A stretch of 64,000 nucleotides of DNA from Colwellia sp. TT2012 (GTDB taxonomy: Bacteria; Pseudomonadota; Gammaproteobacteria; Enterobacterales; Alteromonadaceae), in the NCBI RefSeq assembly GCF_001440345.1, contig NZ_LJYX01000014.1, positions 44,175-108,174 on the forward strand, written 5' to 3'. Below, in pieces: positions 52,073 to 61,084 of this stretch. The position numbers and the translations under genes were made by a program. How positions within the stretch are numbered: position 1 is the stretch's first letter; every line of letters starts with the position of its first letter. The notes beneath the pieces are model-generated. The model was not told where the DNA came from and did not search any database. It worked only from the letters and a program-made list of their open reading frames with translations.

Positions 52073-53761
52073 ATGATCACTAATTTCAGCTCTCAAATTA
52101 CCCGTTATGGCGTCAGTGAGTCTTTTAATGCATTTATTGATGGTCTTAGGGAGACACCGGGAATATTCGATAAAAAATTTCGTTTAGCTGATGTTAATAA
52201 AATGACTCAATATCTGGTTTGCCGTAATTACGGAAAAGCCTGTTTAGAGCTAAGTTATTTGGCTTGGGCTATCGTAAACTATCCTACTAATTATTCAGCT
52301 AACGCCGCTGTTGGCACCTCAGTAAAAACCCTAGCAAATGCACCGTTATTAGAGTTTTTCTGGCTTAATGAAAGCATTACGCCATCACGATTTAGACATG
52401 CCTTTAAAAGCCCTTATAAAAATAACAATATCGAGATTGCGCTAAATAAAGCTGGTTTACAATTAACAGTTTCCCAGCAATCGTTTGTGATATCACCGAC
52501 ACGTGTTGGCTTGTTAGCCGTTTTATTTGAAATAATAATTAGCCTTGCCCCTGAACAATTAACGGTTATCGAGCAAACATTAAAACAGAGCTCAGATGCT
52601 AAACCTGATGTAACAGCGATTAAAAAGTTATCCTCGGTTTTACAAAAACAAATATATCAATTTCTTGCCGAACATCTGGTGCCAGCGCAACAACAAAGGC
52701 GTTTTCGTTATATCAGCCAATGGTTAACATCAAAAAAACAAAATTCCGCGCACATTTATGCTTTAACAGATGACACCATCTTATCTTTTTGGCAGCACGC
52801 TGGGCTTGATGATTTATCACCCGGTTACAAACTTTATGCTTCCGCATTTAATGATATGGTTGCAACACATCAAGCAATGCAGCACGCCAAAGAGGCACTT
52901 GCTTTAGCTAACGCCAGCACTATTGGTTTTAATATTGAAGCGGGGGAATATTCACCCGATATTATCGAAGAGATTTTATTTAATAAGTCATCAGACAGCC
53001 AAGACTATGCTTGGTTATGCCAAACACCTAAGTTTTTAACCAAAGCACAATGGCGTTTCCTCGAGCCACTTATGCAAAAACAAGCTTATGTAAAAAAATT
53101 ACCCTTGTCTTTTGCCCGTTTAGCCATTTTTGGCCAATGGCAGGCAAGTATAGTACAGGCAAAAAGAAAATCACCCCTGATTTTACAAGAAAAACTGACA
53201 GAGATTCCTGAGAAAAATTACCTGTTATATCAACAACAGTTAAGCAAACAAACTGAGCTATTAACACAAGTAATACTGGCCATAGCGCATATATTTTATA
53301 ATCACCAAGATAGCCGTTATTTAGGCTGTATTCTAGATTTTATACCTAAAGCAACAACACAAAAAATTAAAAGTCATCTTGATGAAAAAATTGATTTTAT
53401 CGGACATGAACAAAACCCACAGGCATTAACAACCGAAGTATTAAATAAAGCGCTGTTCAGTCAAAGCCAAACATTGCTAAGGCAATCACTTGAGTTAAGC
53501 CGTATTATGCAAGCGGCTAAAAGTGCTTTTAATAGCAATAACAAAGAGGGTTTTCAGCATTTACCACCTCTTGAGCTATTAGATATTTATCAAGATGGTT
53601 ATGATGCGATAGCTAGGTGTCAGCATATTATTCAAATATACCTTAGCCAATTATCAAAATATTGGTTAACTACAGACGATTGTCAGCTAAATTATGGCTC
53701 TGATGTTTCCATATTTAAAGATATGTTTGATCGACTTTATGGAGAAGTAAATGACCAATAA
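52073..53761 (+). CDS. cytoplasmic helical protein of the cluster (562 aa)
   Basis: There is no signal or membrane segment. It is helical, with NFSSQITRYGVSESFNAFID at the start and segments such as LTKAQWRFLEPLMQKQAYVK and ARLAIFGQWQASIVQAKRK. It has no detectable catalytic motif. A poor ribosome site and a 124-bp gap precede it, so it may have its own promoter. It overlaps the next gene by 11 bp. Size and position beside the kinase and FHA protein make it a candidate cytoplasmic scaffold; I know no homologue. Confidence 0.6.
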   Translation: MITNFSSQITRYGVSESFNAFIDGLRETPGIFDKKFRLADVNKMTQYLVCRNYGKACLELSYLAWAIVNYPTNYSANAAVGTSVKTLANAPLLEFFWLNESITPSRFRHAFKSPYKNNNIEIALNKAGLQLTVSQQSFVISPTRVGLLAVLFEIIISLAPEQLTVIEQTLKQSSDAKPDVTAIKKLSSVLQKQIYQFLAEHLVPAQQQRRFRYISQWLTSKKQNSAHIYALTDDTILSFWQHAGLDDLSPGYKLYASAFNDMVATHQAMQHAKEALALANASTIGFNIEAGEYSPDIIEEILFNKSSDSQDYAWLCQTPKFLTKAQWRFLEPLMQKQAYVKKLPLSFARLAIFGQWQASIVQAKRKSPLILQEKLTEIPEKNYLLYQQQLSKQTELLTQVILAIAHIFYNHQDSRYLGCILDFIPKATTQKIKSHLDEKIDFIGHEQNPQALTTEVLNKALFSQSQTLLRQSLELSRIMQAAKSAFNSNNKEGFQHLPPLELLDIYQDGYDAIARCQHIIQIYLSQLSKYWLTTDDCQLNYGSDVSIFKDMFDRLYGEVNDQ

Positions 53762-54326
53762 CAATTCCCCCAAAGAGCAACAGCAGCTGGCTCAGCAATT
53801 ATTTTGTGCAAACGACGCTTATACCTCGCTTACCAAAATGTCACGGGTGACTAGAGGCACGGCTAATTTCACCATAGTATTTAATGACATTATTCAATTG
53901 GTAAAAAATAATAGCCAAGCAGATTTTATCAAACGAACACCCTTAATTATTAAAAAAATAAACACTGATCTCCGTTTGCGTAAAATATATCTGCAATTAA
54001 TTAAACAACTAAGGTTTGCCGAGTCTGGCTTACAAGCAGCAGCAAGTTCGGCTAACATATTACCGGGACGTATTACCGAAAATTTTTCCTTGAAATTTAA
54101 ACGAGATCATATTCACCTCAGCCAAATTTATGTTATTTTAACAATTAACCACCCTGCTGAGCATCATTTTAATCACGCCATTGCCCTGCATATCACCATA
54201 GGTGAACAGGTAAATTGTCTATATTTCCCCATACTAACGGATGGTAGCAGCCAATTACTGATGGAAGATAGCGATAGTCTCTTTAAATTAATCACCAACA
54301 GTAATAGCCATTTGTATTTAATGTAA
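53751..54326 (+). CDS. cytoplasmic hypothetical protein of the cluster (191 aa)
   Basis: GGAG lies before the ATG, inside the end of the preceding gene (11-bp overlap). It has no signal peptide. The N-terminal half is helical (EQQQLAQQLFCANDAYTSLT, FTIVFNDIIQLVKNNSQADF) and the C-terminal half beta-rich (QIYVILTINHPAEHHFNHAI, GEQVNCLYFPILTDGSSQLL). No family is recognised. The tight overlap suggests a complex with the 562-residue protein. Confidence 0.6.
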   Translation: MTNNNSPKEQQQLAQQLFCANDAYTSLTKMSRVTRGTANFTIVFNDIIQLVKNNSQADFIKRTPLIIKKINTDLRLRKIYLQLIKQLRFAESGLQAAASSANILPGRITENFSLKFKRDHIHLSQIYVILTINHPAEHHFNHAIALHITIGEQVNCLYFPILTDGSSQLLMEDSDSLFKLITNSNSHLYLM

Positions 54327-54439
54327 TAAACCAGGTTGATATATAAATGAATCTGCTTGGTAAATTAGGCATCTAACATGCCTATATAAAATGGGTAAAT
54401 AACGGGTATAAATAACACTTCACAGATGAAAGAAAGCCA

Positions 54440-56845
54440 ATGAAATTGCATATTTTTGTTGCCACTACGCAAGGGCTAGTCGCTATACAAAATATAACCG
54501 CTATAGATGATGCCGATATTAGCTCCATTGTTTCCATAAATGGCACCTCCACAACAGCAAATATTAGTAGTGCCTACCATAACTTTGTCAAAAAAGGCGC
54601 GGGTATAATTCAACAAGATTTTGGCGCCTGCAGTTACCGTATCAATATAAGTGATCGTATTGATCATGGTAATAGTTGGCAATTAGCTTTTTATTTAGCT
54701 CATGCGGCAAAAAATGACAATATTTTAGGCGATGGACAAGTCAGCGCTGGTGATCAGGTGATCTGTGCTACCGGTGAAGTGAATACCAGCAATAGAAATA
54801 TTCAAGGTATTAGCGAAATTAGCCTCAAACAACAGTTAGCTGCTAAACAAATAAAACAATGGCATAAAAACAATAACAAAGTATGCTTTTTAGTCCCTGA
54901 GGCCAATAGACAAGATCTTGATAAACAACTACCGCTCAATATCAAACTGGTCAGTAGTTTAGCGCAAGCTCTTTGCTATTTACCTTTAACAGCTTCAGCT
55001 AACACAAGCAATGTCGAACTTGAAAACACAAGTGCTTCTTTAATAAAAACAGTAAGTAACAGTTATTGGTATCAGAAGAAATTAACACTGATAATAAGTG
55101 CTCTGCTGATGTCGTTTTTTATGTTATTGCTTTTTTCAATGAACGTTTGGTTTTCAACTGATAATAAACCGACTAGGGACTCAAAAAATAGTATCAATCA
55201 CAACTATGCCCAGCAAACATGGCAAGTAATATTATTAAAGAAACCAGAACATGAAATTAATGAAACGCTACGGCCTGCTTACGCTTTAATTGAAAAAACA
55301 ATAACCGAACAACTTATCGCTGAAAATTTTGATGTCGCTGATATAACACTGTTAACTGGCACTAAACAGCTGACAGAACAAACATTATTTCAACTAAGCA
55401 AAGAGCAGGTAAATTTAGCCATTCGTTTCAACCTAACAGTCCATAAGCTGAATCAGTTAACCAACACCAGCGCTGATACGTGGCGGTTTGAACTCTCAGC
55501 TGATTTAATTGACTTGGCAACCAAGAAAATAATTGAAAATCATAGCGAGTACAGTGAATACTCAAATAACTTCAGGCACTGTGATAAACAATGTATTGGC
55601 CACTGGTTCGCCAATAATGCTAAAAAATTAGCTCAGGATATGGGGGCTATTCTTGTGGTAAAACTAAAAAACTTACCACGCCAGTATCAATTCGAATTAA
55701 TATTCCAAGACTTTTTAGCCAAAGAGCTGGTCTTAATACATAAGCAGTTAAAAAGTATCAATGGTTTTTTATCAAGCAAGTTATTACAGCAGTTTGATAA
55801 TAAAAGTGAGTTATTTCATCAAACTAGTAGCCGAAAATATTTATATAATACTTATTTACCAACCGGCGAACTTGATATTGAATTACACCAGGTCTTTGCG
55901 CAATTAGGACTGCCGGTAGCTAACGTCAAACATAATACCAAAACACTGATTTTTATTCGAGCTAACATGCCCTACTCATTTTATTATGTTGTTGCTAGTA
56001 TCATATTAATAACCTTCTTAATTTTTATGGTTTTTCTGCAACGTAAAGGCCATTTTACCTTCGCTCAGCATAACGATGTCAAAAAGTTAGCCGTTAACTT
56101 AAATACAGAGGGTGCAAAGCTCACTAACAGCATAGCTTTTGATGAAAATATCACGCCAATACAAGGCGCGGTGATCGGTCAAGGTGCTTTAGCAAATTGT
56201 TATATTTTCACCGCAGGTACATTAGCGTTAGGCCGGTTAGCCATAGAGCCAAGTACGTCATTTTCCATTGGTTATCAACAGATATCACGCGTAGGTAAAC
56301 AGTGTCTATTTAGTTACCAAAACAATAACTTTTATTTGGAAGAACAAGGTAGCACTAACGGCAGCATTTTTAATGGTATTAAACTGGCTGCACAGCAAAA
56401 GGTCAATATTAACCAAGCTTCTCAATTAATTTTAGGTGGCGCAAATAAAGGCGAAATTGCGCTATGCCAATTAGACATAAAGGTTACAGTAAAAGAGTGC
56501 TCGGCCCTTATTATGCAATTAAATAACAAAGGCCATGAATTTATCAACCTTGATAAGACTAAACTTGCGTGGCCGTCAATGGCCAAAGACTTATCTTCTC
56601 GTTGGGTTTTATTAGCAAAAGAATTGTCTTTAAGTATTGATAACGGCCAAATAATACTAGGCAGTGACAAAAAAGACACCATCGCTTATTTAGTTTATCA
56701 AAACGGTTTTTATATAAGACCGGCGCAGCCCGCTAGAGGAAATGTGCAAATAATGATTAACCAAAAAGTCATCGACAATATAATGCCCATAACTGAAAAT
56801 GCCGTTATTAGCCTCAATGGCTATGAGTTTAGTTTGCAGGGTTAG
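54440..56845 (+). CDS. Lon-like/transmembrane/FHA fusion protein
   Basis: 801 residues in four parts. (1) Residues ~1-185 follow the Lon-protease (S16) fold: HGNSWQLAFYLAHAA with Ser79 where Lon has GPSAG, VICATGEVNTSNRNIQGISE (TGE block), LKQQLAAKQIKQ with Lys130 and CFLVPEANRQDL. (2) Helix ~214-236. (3) A periplasmic domain ~250-505 sharing its order of elements with the secreted protein at 43927, including CDKQC and LAQDMGAILVVKL. (4) Helix ~510-536 followed by an FHA domain (592-680): LGRLAIEP, YQQISRVGKQ, GSTNGSIFNG; a second degenerate FHA-like segment ends the protein. It should read phosphothreonine made by the kinase. Whether the Ser/Lys pair is active is unknown. Confidence 0.75.
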   Translation: MKLHIFVATTQGLVAIQNITAIDDADISSIVSINGTSTTANISSAYHNFVKKGAGIIQQDFGACSYRINISDRIDHGNSWQLAFYLAHAAKNDNILGDGQVSAGDQVICATGEVNTSNRNIQGISEISLKQQLAAKQIKQWHKNNNKVCFLVPEANRQDLDKQLPLNIKLVSSLAQALCYLPLTASANTSNVELENTSASLIKTVSNSYWYQKKLTLIISALLMSFFMLLLFSMNVWFSTDNKPTRDSKNSINHNYAQQTWQVILLKKPEHEINETLRPAYALIEKTITEQLIAENFDVADITLLTGTKQLTEQTLFQLSKEQVNLAIRFNLTVHKLNQLTNTSADTWRFELSADLIDLATKKIIENHSEYSEYSNNFRHCDKQCIGHWFANNAKKLAQDMGAILVVKLKNLPRQYQFELIFQDFLAKELVLIHKQLKSINGFLSSKLLQQFDNKSELFHQTSSRKYLYNTYLPTGELDIELHQVFAQLGLPVANVKHNTKTLIFIRANMPYSFYYVVASIILITFLIFMVFLQRKGHFTFAQHNDVKKLAVNLNTEGAKLTNSIAFDENITPIQGAVIGQGALANCYIFTAGTLALGRLAIEPSTSFSIGYQQISRVGKQCLFSYQNNNFYLEEQGSTNGSIFNGIKLAAQQKVNINQASQLILGGANKGEIALCQLDIKVTVKECSALIMQLNNKGHEFINLDKTKLAWPSMAKDLSSRWVLLAKELSLSIDNGQIILGSDKKDTIAYLVYQNGFYIRPAQPARGNVQIMINQKVIDNIMPITENAVISLNGYEFSLQG

Positions 56846-57120
56846 CACATCTTACTAGCTTCAGCAGTTACGTTGGTGTGTCTCTTAAGGTGAGGATGAT
56901 AAGGATTTGTTCCATAATACAAAACCATAACGGTTAACGTTACTGGTTCGCAGCTCATTTAGTCTCACCTTTGTCTTACATTAAGTAAACTCGGTCAAAA
57001 AAGAGTTTAAACGTGCGGCACAGTACGTGTTGTTTTAGCAACATTTATTACGGCAACACTTGAGCGGTAAGCCTATATTGCCTACAATAGCGCACTATTT
57101 ATTTATCACAGGTCACGAAC

Positions 57121-57369
57121 ATGAACGACACTACATCGAAACCAGCTTTACCGGATCACCTTTCTGGTAATCCCCGTAGCCCTCACCATGATGAGCAAGT
57201 TTTCGAGCACGAAATTGGTATTACGCTTAATGGCAAAGAACGTTTCGATGTTGAGGAATATTGCATCAGTGAAGGTTGGGTAAAAGTGCCATCGAAAAAA
57301 GCGTTAGACCGTCGTGGACAACCGCTTATGATGACAATAAAAGGCACTGTTGAAGCATTTTATCGTTAA
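57121..57369 (+). CDS. DUF3297-family protein
   Basis: 82 residues. PDHLSGNPRSPHHDEQVFEH then IGITLNGKERFDVEEYCISE and GWVKVPSKKALDRRGQPLMM match the small DUF3297 family, sometimes mislabelled glutathione peroxidase. It has no signal peptide. The function is unknown. The 275-bp gap before it holds only AT-rich DNA. Confidence 0.75.
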   Translation: MNDTTSKPALPDHLSGNPRSPHHDEQVFEHEIGITLNGKERFDVEEYCISEGWVKVPSKKALDRRGQPLMMTIKGTVEAFYR

Positions 57370-57406
57370 AAACTATCTAAGAATAACCTAAAGATTAGCA
57401 ATGAAA

Positions 57407-57440
57407 ACCGATTAAACTTTTCTAAAACAGTTTAATCGGT
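57407..57440. terminator. stem-loop after the DUF3297 gene
   Basis: ACCGATTAAAC, loop TTTTCTAAAACA, GTTTAATCGGT: a perfect 11-bp inverted repeat 38 bp past the stop, without a following T-run. It probably ends the DUF3297 transcript and may also serve the convergent GTPase gene. Confidence 0.6.
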
Positions 57441-57457
57441 CATTCGTTGGTATTAGT

Positions 57458-57497
57458 CAGGGTCAGATGAGCTTTATTTACCGGCATGCTGACCCTG
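57458..57497. repeat. inverted repeat CAGGGTCAG/CTGACCCTG
   Basis: A perfect 9-bp inverted repeat with a 22-base loop lies between the two convergent genes. It could be a second terminator stem or the relic of a palindromic element. Confidence 0.45.
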
Positions 57498-57525
57498 TTA
57501 AATTAGCTATTGCTTGCGCTTAGCT

Positions 57526-58881
57526 TTATAAGCTCTGCATCCGCTTTTTCAATCGTGCTAAATCAATCGCATTTGACCTAACCGTAATCTTGATATGATC
57601 ACTTTCATACTCTTCCTTGGTGACACTCATTTTTGAGCGAATTTCACCTATGATACCGTTAGCAGTGTAAGGAACAATAATCTCTTCTTCAACCATCTCA
57701 TCCTGCGCAATTGCAACGATATATTTATGCAATTTACTGATATCAGCCGGATCACGAGCCGATGTCATCATGGCTTCAGGAAACTCATCCATCAATGCTT
57801 GTTGTTGCTCACGGCTAAGTTGATCAGATTTATTCAGTATCAGTAATTTTTTACTGTCCTCAACACCGACTTCTTCCAATACGCCGTGCACTACATCGAG
57901 TTGCGCACGAAAAGAAGGATCTGAAGCATCTACGACATATAACAATAATGAAGCATCATGTGCTTCTGCTAAGGTTGAATGGAATGAGGCGACTAAATCG
58001 TGCGGTAATTTTTTAATAAAGCCAACCGTATCTGATACTAATATTCGAGGTTGAGTGATTGGAAACAAGGCCCGAACCGTAGTATCAAGGGTGGCAAAAA
58101 GTTTGTTTTCACCTTCGACATCACTACCGGTAATCGCTCGCATCAATGATGACTTACCGGCATTGGTATAACCCACCAAAGCAACACAAAAAAGTTCAGC
58201 ACGTTGGCTACGCCTGCCCTTCATTTCATCTTGCACACTCACCAACTCGCGCTTGAGTTCAGCTAATTGGTCACGAACTTTCCGGCGGTTTAGCTCTAAC
58301 GTAGTTTCGCCAGCGCCTTTACCCATTTGACGTTCTTTATCACCACATGATGTCTCACGAAGCCGTGGCGCGACATAATTTAAGCGAGCAATTTCAACTT
58401 GTAATTTTGCTGTTTTGGTACGGGCATGGCGACTAAATATTTCAATAATAATGCCGGTACGGTCAAACACCTCTACGCCTAATTGATTCTCGACATTACG
58501 CAACTGCGATGGGCTTAAATCACAATCAAATACTACTACATCCGCACAAGCAAACGGCAGGTTGTCCGAGGGAATATCACTAAATGGCGTTTCATCAACT
58601 TCTTCTTCCGGTAAAACCTCGCCCGCTTCTACTTCGGTGTTAACTTCACCTTTGTTGCCAGTGAGGTGCGCTATTTCAGCCAGTTTCCCTAAACCCAATA
58701 CATTAATTTTTTTAGTCGAACTCTGCTTTTGCGACTGACTACCAACCACTTTAAAGCCTAACGTCGTCACTAAACGCGCCAACTCTGCCAGTGATTCAGT
58801 TGCCTCATCACCTTTAAAATCCGGTGTGCAAATTGAAATAAGTAAAGCGTTAGTACGTGATGCTTTTGCTGTTAGTTGCAT
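57526..58881 (-). CDS. hflX: HflX-type GTPase, divergent paralogue
   Basis: 451 residues. The N-terminal domain follows HflX (VLGLGKLAEIAHL, VVVFDCDLSPSQLRNVENQL, VFDRTGIIIEIFSRHARTKT). The GTPase domain has GYTNAGKSS (237-245), LFATLDTT, DTVGFIKKLPHDLVASFHST and NKSD. Two oddities: an acidic ~35-residue insert (about 76-110, EVNTEVEAGEVLPEEEVDE) and GKGAGETTLELNRR in place of the usual RGPGETQLETDRR. No hfq, miaA or hflKC gene is adjacent, so this is probably a second copy. HflX proteins split stalled or heat-damaged ribosomes. Confidence 0.75.
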   Translation of the reverse strand: MQLTAKASRTNALLISICTPDFKGDEATESLAELARLVTTLGFKVVGSQSQKQSSTKKINVLGLGKLAEIAHLTGNKGEVNTEVEAGEVLPEEEVDETPFSDIPSDNLPFACADVVVFDCDLSPSQLRNVENQLGVEVFDRTGIIIEIFSRHARTKTAKLQVEIARLNYVAPRLRETSCGDKERQMGKGAGETTLELNRRKVRDQLAELKRELVSVQDEMKGRRSQRAELFCVALVGYTNAGKSSLMRAITGSDVEGENKLFATLDTTVRALFPITQPRILVSDTVGFIKKLPHDLVASFHSTLAEAHDASLLLYVVDASDPSFRAQLDVVHGVLEEVGVEDSKKLLILNKSDQLSREQQQALMDEFPEAMMTSARDPADISKLHKYIVAIAQDEMVEEEIIVPYTANGIIGEIRSKMSVTKEEYESDHIKITVRSNAIDLARLKKRMQSL

Positions 58882-59053
58882 ATTTTTATGTATACCATTT
58901 TGATTAAGTTGGTATTAGTGCACCTATTAGCCAATTGCTATAAGTGCAAACCTAATTTTTATCGAAAGTAATTTGATCCTACGCTGTTATAGCCGAGCTT
59001 TATAGAGCAATAGCAGACTAATGTAGATTTTATTTTAGTTGCCGGCAAAAAAT

Positions 59054-59086
59054 AAAAAACCCATTACTTAGGTAATGGGCTTTTTT
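59054..59086 (-). terminator. bidirectional terminator
   Basis: AAAAAACCCATTAC, loop TTAG, GTAATGGG then CTTTTTT: perfect 8-bp stem with A-tract before and T-tract after. It lies just past the stop of the small minus-strand gene at 59143. Confidence 0.8.
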
Positions 59087-59142
59087 AATGTAGCAATCGG
59101 CTAGTTTTGTACAACAAGCCCTAACAGTAGCTTAGTCTGCTT

Positions 59143-59433
59143 TTATACCGCTGTAGAGGTGGCTTTTTTCATATTCGCTTTAATTTCTTTAATATCACAA
59201 TCATCAAGTAACAATAGTACATCGGCTAGTGCGCTTCGAAGTTCCGTACTTTCTTTAAGTGTTTTTTTATTTTGCATATGTGATACAGATTCTCGATTCA
59301 TCACGGTATTAAGTAAATTTTTCAGGACCTCAGCATCATCAATGTCTAAGGGTGCTAGTGACTTAGTTGCTGCGTCATTATAAGCGTTATAAATAAGAGT
59401 TAACGCCTGTTGAGATTCTCTTAATCTTTGCAT
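59143..59433 (-). CDS. hypothetical helical protein (96 aa)
   Basis: All helical, without a signal peptide: RLRESQQALTLIYNAYNDAA, LKNLLNTVMNRESVSHMQN, ALADVLLLLDDCDIKEIKAN. No family is recognised. It has its own terminator. The ribosome site is poor, but coding bias and the terminator position support it. Confidence 0.5.
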   Translation of the reverse strand: MQRLRESQQALTLIYNAYNDAATKSLAPLDIDDAEVLKNLLNTVMNRESVSHMQNKKTLKESTELRSALADVLLLLDDCDIKEIKANMKKATSTAV

Positions 59434-60030
59434 TATTTATTCTTATTAAATTGAATAGTAATTTTAGATTACATCAATAAAACACTTTGTCTATAAGATA
59501 ATAACTATATTGATATAACCTTCTTTACTCGCAGGATATAGCCACTGGAAATTTTCTTCCGGTTTAATGCTACAGACCCTTTGGTTTACCATTACTTCAT
59601 TCAAAACGAAAAAAAACCGCAACTCGTTAAAGTTGCGGTTTCTTCAAATGTGGCGGGGAGAATGAGACGAGTATGGGCACTGCTTTTATTCAATAAAATT
59701 GCCATTAAAGTAATATAGTAGCAAAATAACGTTCTTACCCTAAAATCTACACGTAGGATATATCAGTATCCTTACGTAATATGTGGAGGTGTCATTAATA
59801 ATGAGAAACGGTTCTTCTGCCACAAAGGCAACATTAGCAATTGTACCAGTAAAATGTTTTTGGGTTCTGTGCACTATTCAATATCAGATCCCAGAGTTTC
59901 GATTTATCAACATCCTATCCAGGTGATAAATAATAAGGGCAAGCTATACCGTGCTTGCTCATCAACAACTCAATAAAAACTAGAAAATTCTCCTCTCACT
60001 TATAATTTTCACTCCAAGGGGGATTATTTA
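59434..60030. other. intergenic with terminator and a possible tiny ORF
   Basis: AAACCGCAACT (59614-59624) and AGTTGCGGTT (59631-59640) form a terminator; eight T follow on the minus strand. AGGATA/TATCCT inside ACGT...ACGT (59750-59777) is a second palindrome. A 41-codon frame at 59801-59926 (plus) has GGAGGT 10 bases upstream but no recognisable content (starts MRNGSSATKATLAIVPV). Nothing else is seen. Confidence 0.45.
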
Positions 60031-60420
60031 TTACTTAACAAGCGATCGCTTTAATACGTTTTTGTCGTATGGTACTTTTTGTGCATCGGAAAGAATTGCA
60101 CGCATTTCGATCAGGTGCTCATATCTTAGGCGCATAATCTGTGTTTTTGCCGCCATAAGTTCATCAATCTTGACATCGATATTTTCAAGTTTAACATCAT
60201 CAATAATGGTCATTTCATTAAGTTCTTTAAGTGCCTGCACTTCTTGTAGTTTAAAGGGAGCCTGATCAATATGCAGTTTGTGATGCATTTTATCTATTGA
60301 GGCTTTTTGGGATGCATCCGGATCCGAAATTTGTGCTGCCAAAAGAGACGTACTGATAAGACAGTACATAATGACGAGTGGAAACAAGCTAGACACTGAT
60401 CTGTTTTCATACAAATTCAT
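60031..60420 (-). CDS. Spy/CpxP-like periplasmic protein
   Basis: 129 residues from the ATG at 60420, which has GGAGGAAC directly upstream; a longer in-frame start (21 codons earlier) has none. The signal peptide is SSLFPLVIMYCLISTSLLAA. The mature helical part resembles the LTxxQ/Spy family: MHHKLHIDQAPFKLQEVQAL, IDELMAAKTQIMRLRYEHLI, EMRAILSDAQKVPYDK. Such proteins are periplasmic chaperones or metal/envelope-stress sensors. There is no clear LTxxQ motif, so the assignment is moderate. Confidence 0.6.
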   Translation of the reverse strand: MNLYENRSVSSLFPLVIMYCLISTSLLAAQISDPDASQKASIDKMHHKLHIDQAPFKLQEVQALKELNEMTIIDDVKLENIDVKIDELMAAKTQIMRLRYEHLIEMRAILSDAQKVPYDKNVLKRSLVK

Positions 60421-60698
60421 AAGTTCCTCCGGTGAATTTATATACATATTAGACCATGTTTTACATATTATCTTTACGTTCAACCCACCTTAAACATTCT
60501 GTAAATTCATTAATACTGATTTTAGGATCGTTCTGCATCGGTTGAACTCAAGGCACTAACAATTCCTTAGCGTGACCTGTTTTTAGTTGGTCATTGATTA
60601 CGAGCTATTGCTCACTTTTACCACAAAGCGGCTGTTCCTCCGATAATTAAGCCACTTTGATAAGGGGAAGTACCCCCCTATTTCGCTATACTTATTTA

Positions 60699-61084
60699 TT
60701 ATTCATAATCAACAGCGTAAATTTCTTCATACGTATGGGAGTAAAGTTCAAATAAATTGCCGAATGGGTCTTCTAGGTAAACCATTTTAGAAGGCTTATT
60801 ATCATCTTCTGGGTGGCATCTCATGATGTCCATTCGCACTTTTCCACCGAACTTTTCTGTACGCTCAATCACGCTATTAAAATCATCCGTTTGAACACAA
60901 AAATGGAAAATACCAATTCGAGAAAAATCCACTTTGTGGCACTCTTGTCTCTCTTTCATTTTAAAATAGTTCAACACCAAGACCATCAGTTGTAACAAGG
61001 TGAGCAATATTAAAGCCTTTAAAACCCTCGCCAAAAACAGCGATACACATTCTACCTATAGCACACTCTCGGTCCTCGACAACT
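60699..61084 (-). pseudogene. VOC-family protein, truncated and frameshifted
   Basis: The downstream frame gives IGIFHFCVQTDDFNSVIERT and MVYLEDPFGNLFELYSHTYE, the C-terminal half of a VOC domain. The upstream half is in another frame: RMCIAVFGEGFKGFNIAHLV then TTDGLGVELF and a stop. The frames meet near 60958-60972, so one indel broke it. The N-terminus is also gone, cut at about 61084 where a LysR fragment begins. Confidence 0.65.

Noticed and set aside
42563..56845. Type VI secretion system or Zorya defence as identity of the kinase-FHA cluster
   Set aside because: No sheath, tube, baseplate or TssJLM-like genes; no ZorC/D/E-like helicase or nuclease and the ExbD-like protein lacks an OmpA-type domain.
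59640..59675. The minus strand reads CTCCCCGCCACA before a terminator, like the 3' end of a tRNA
   Set aside because: There is no T-arm (GTTCGA) or other tRNA arm upstream on that strand; at most it is an eroded tRNA tail.
60461..60538. A 25-codon minus-strand frame starting MQNDPKISINEFTECL
   Set aside because: It has no ribosome site or recognisable domain and is likely chance or a decayed gene start.
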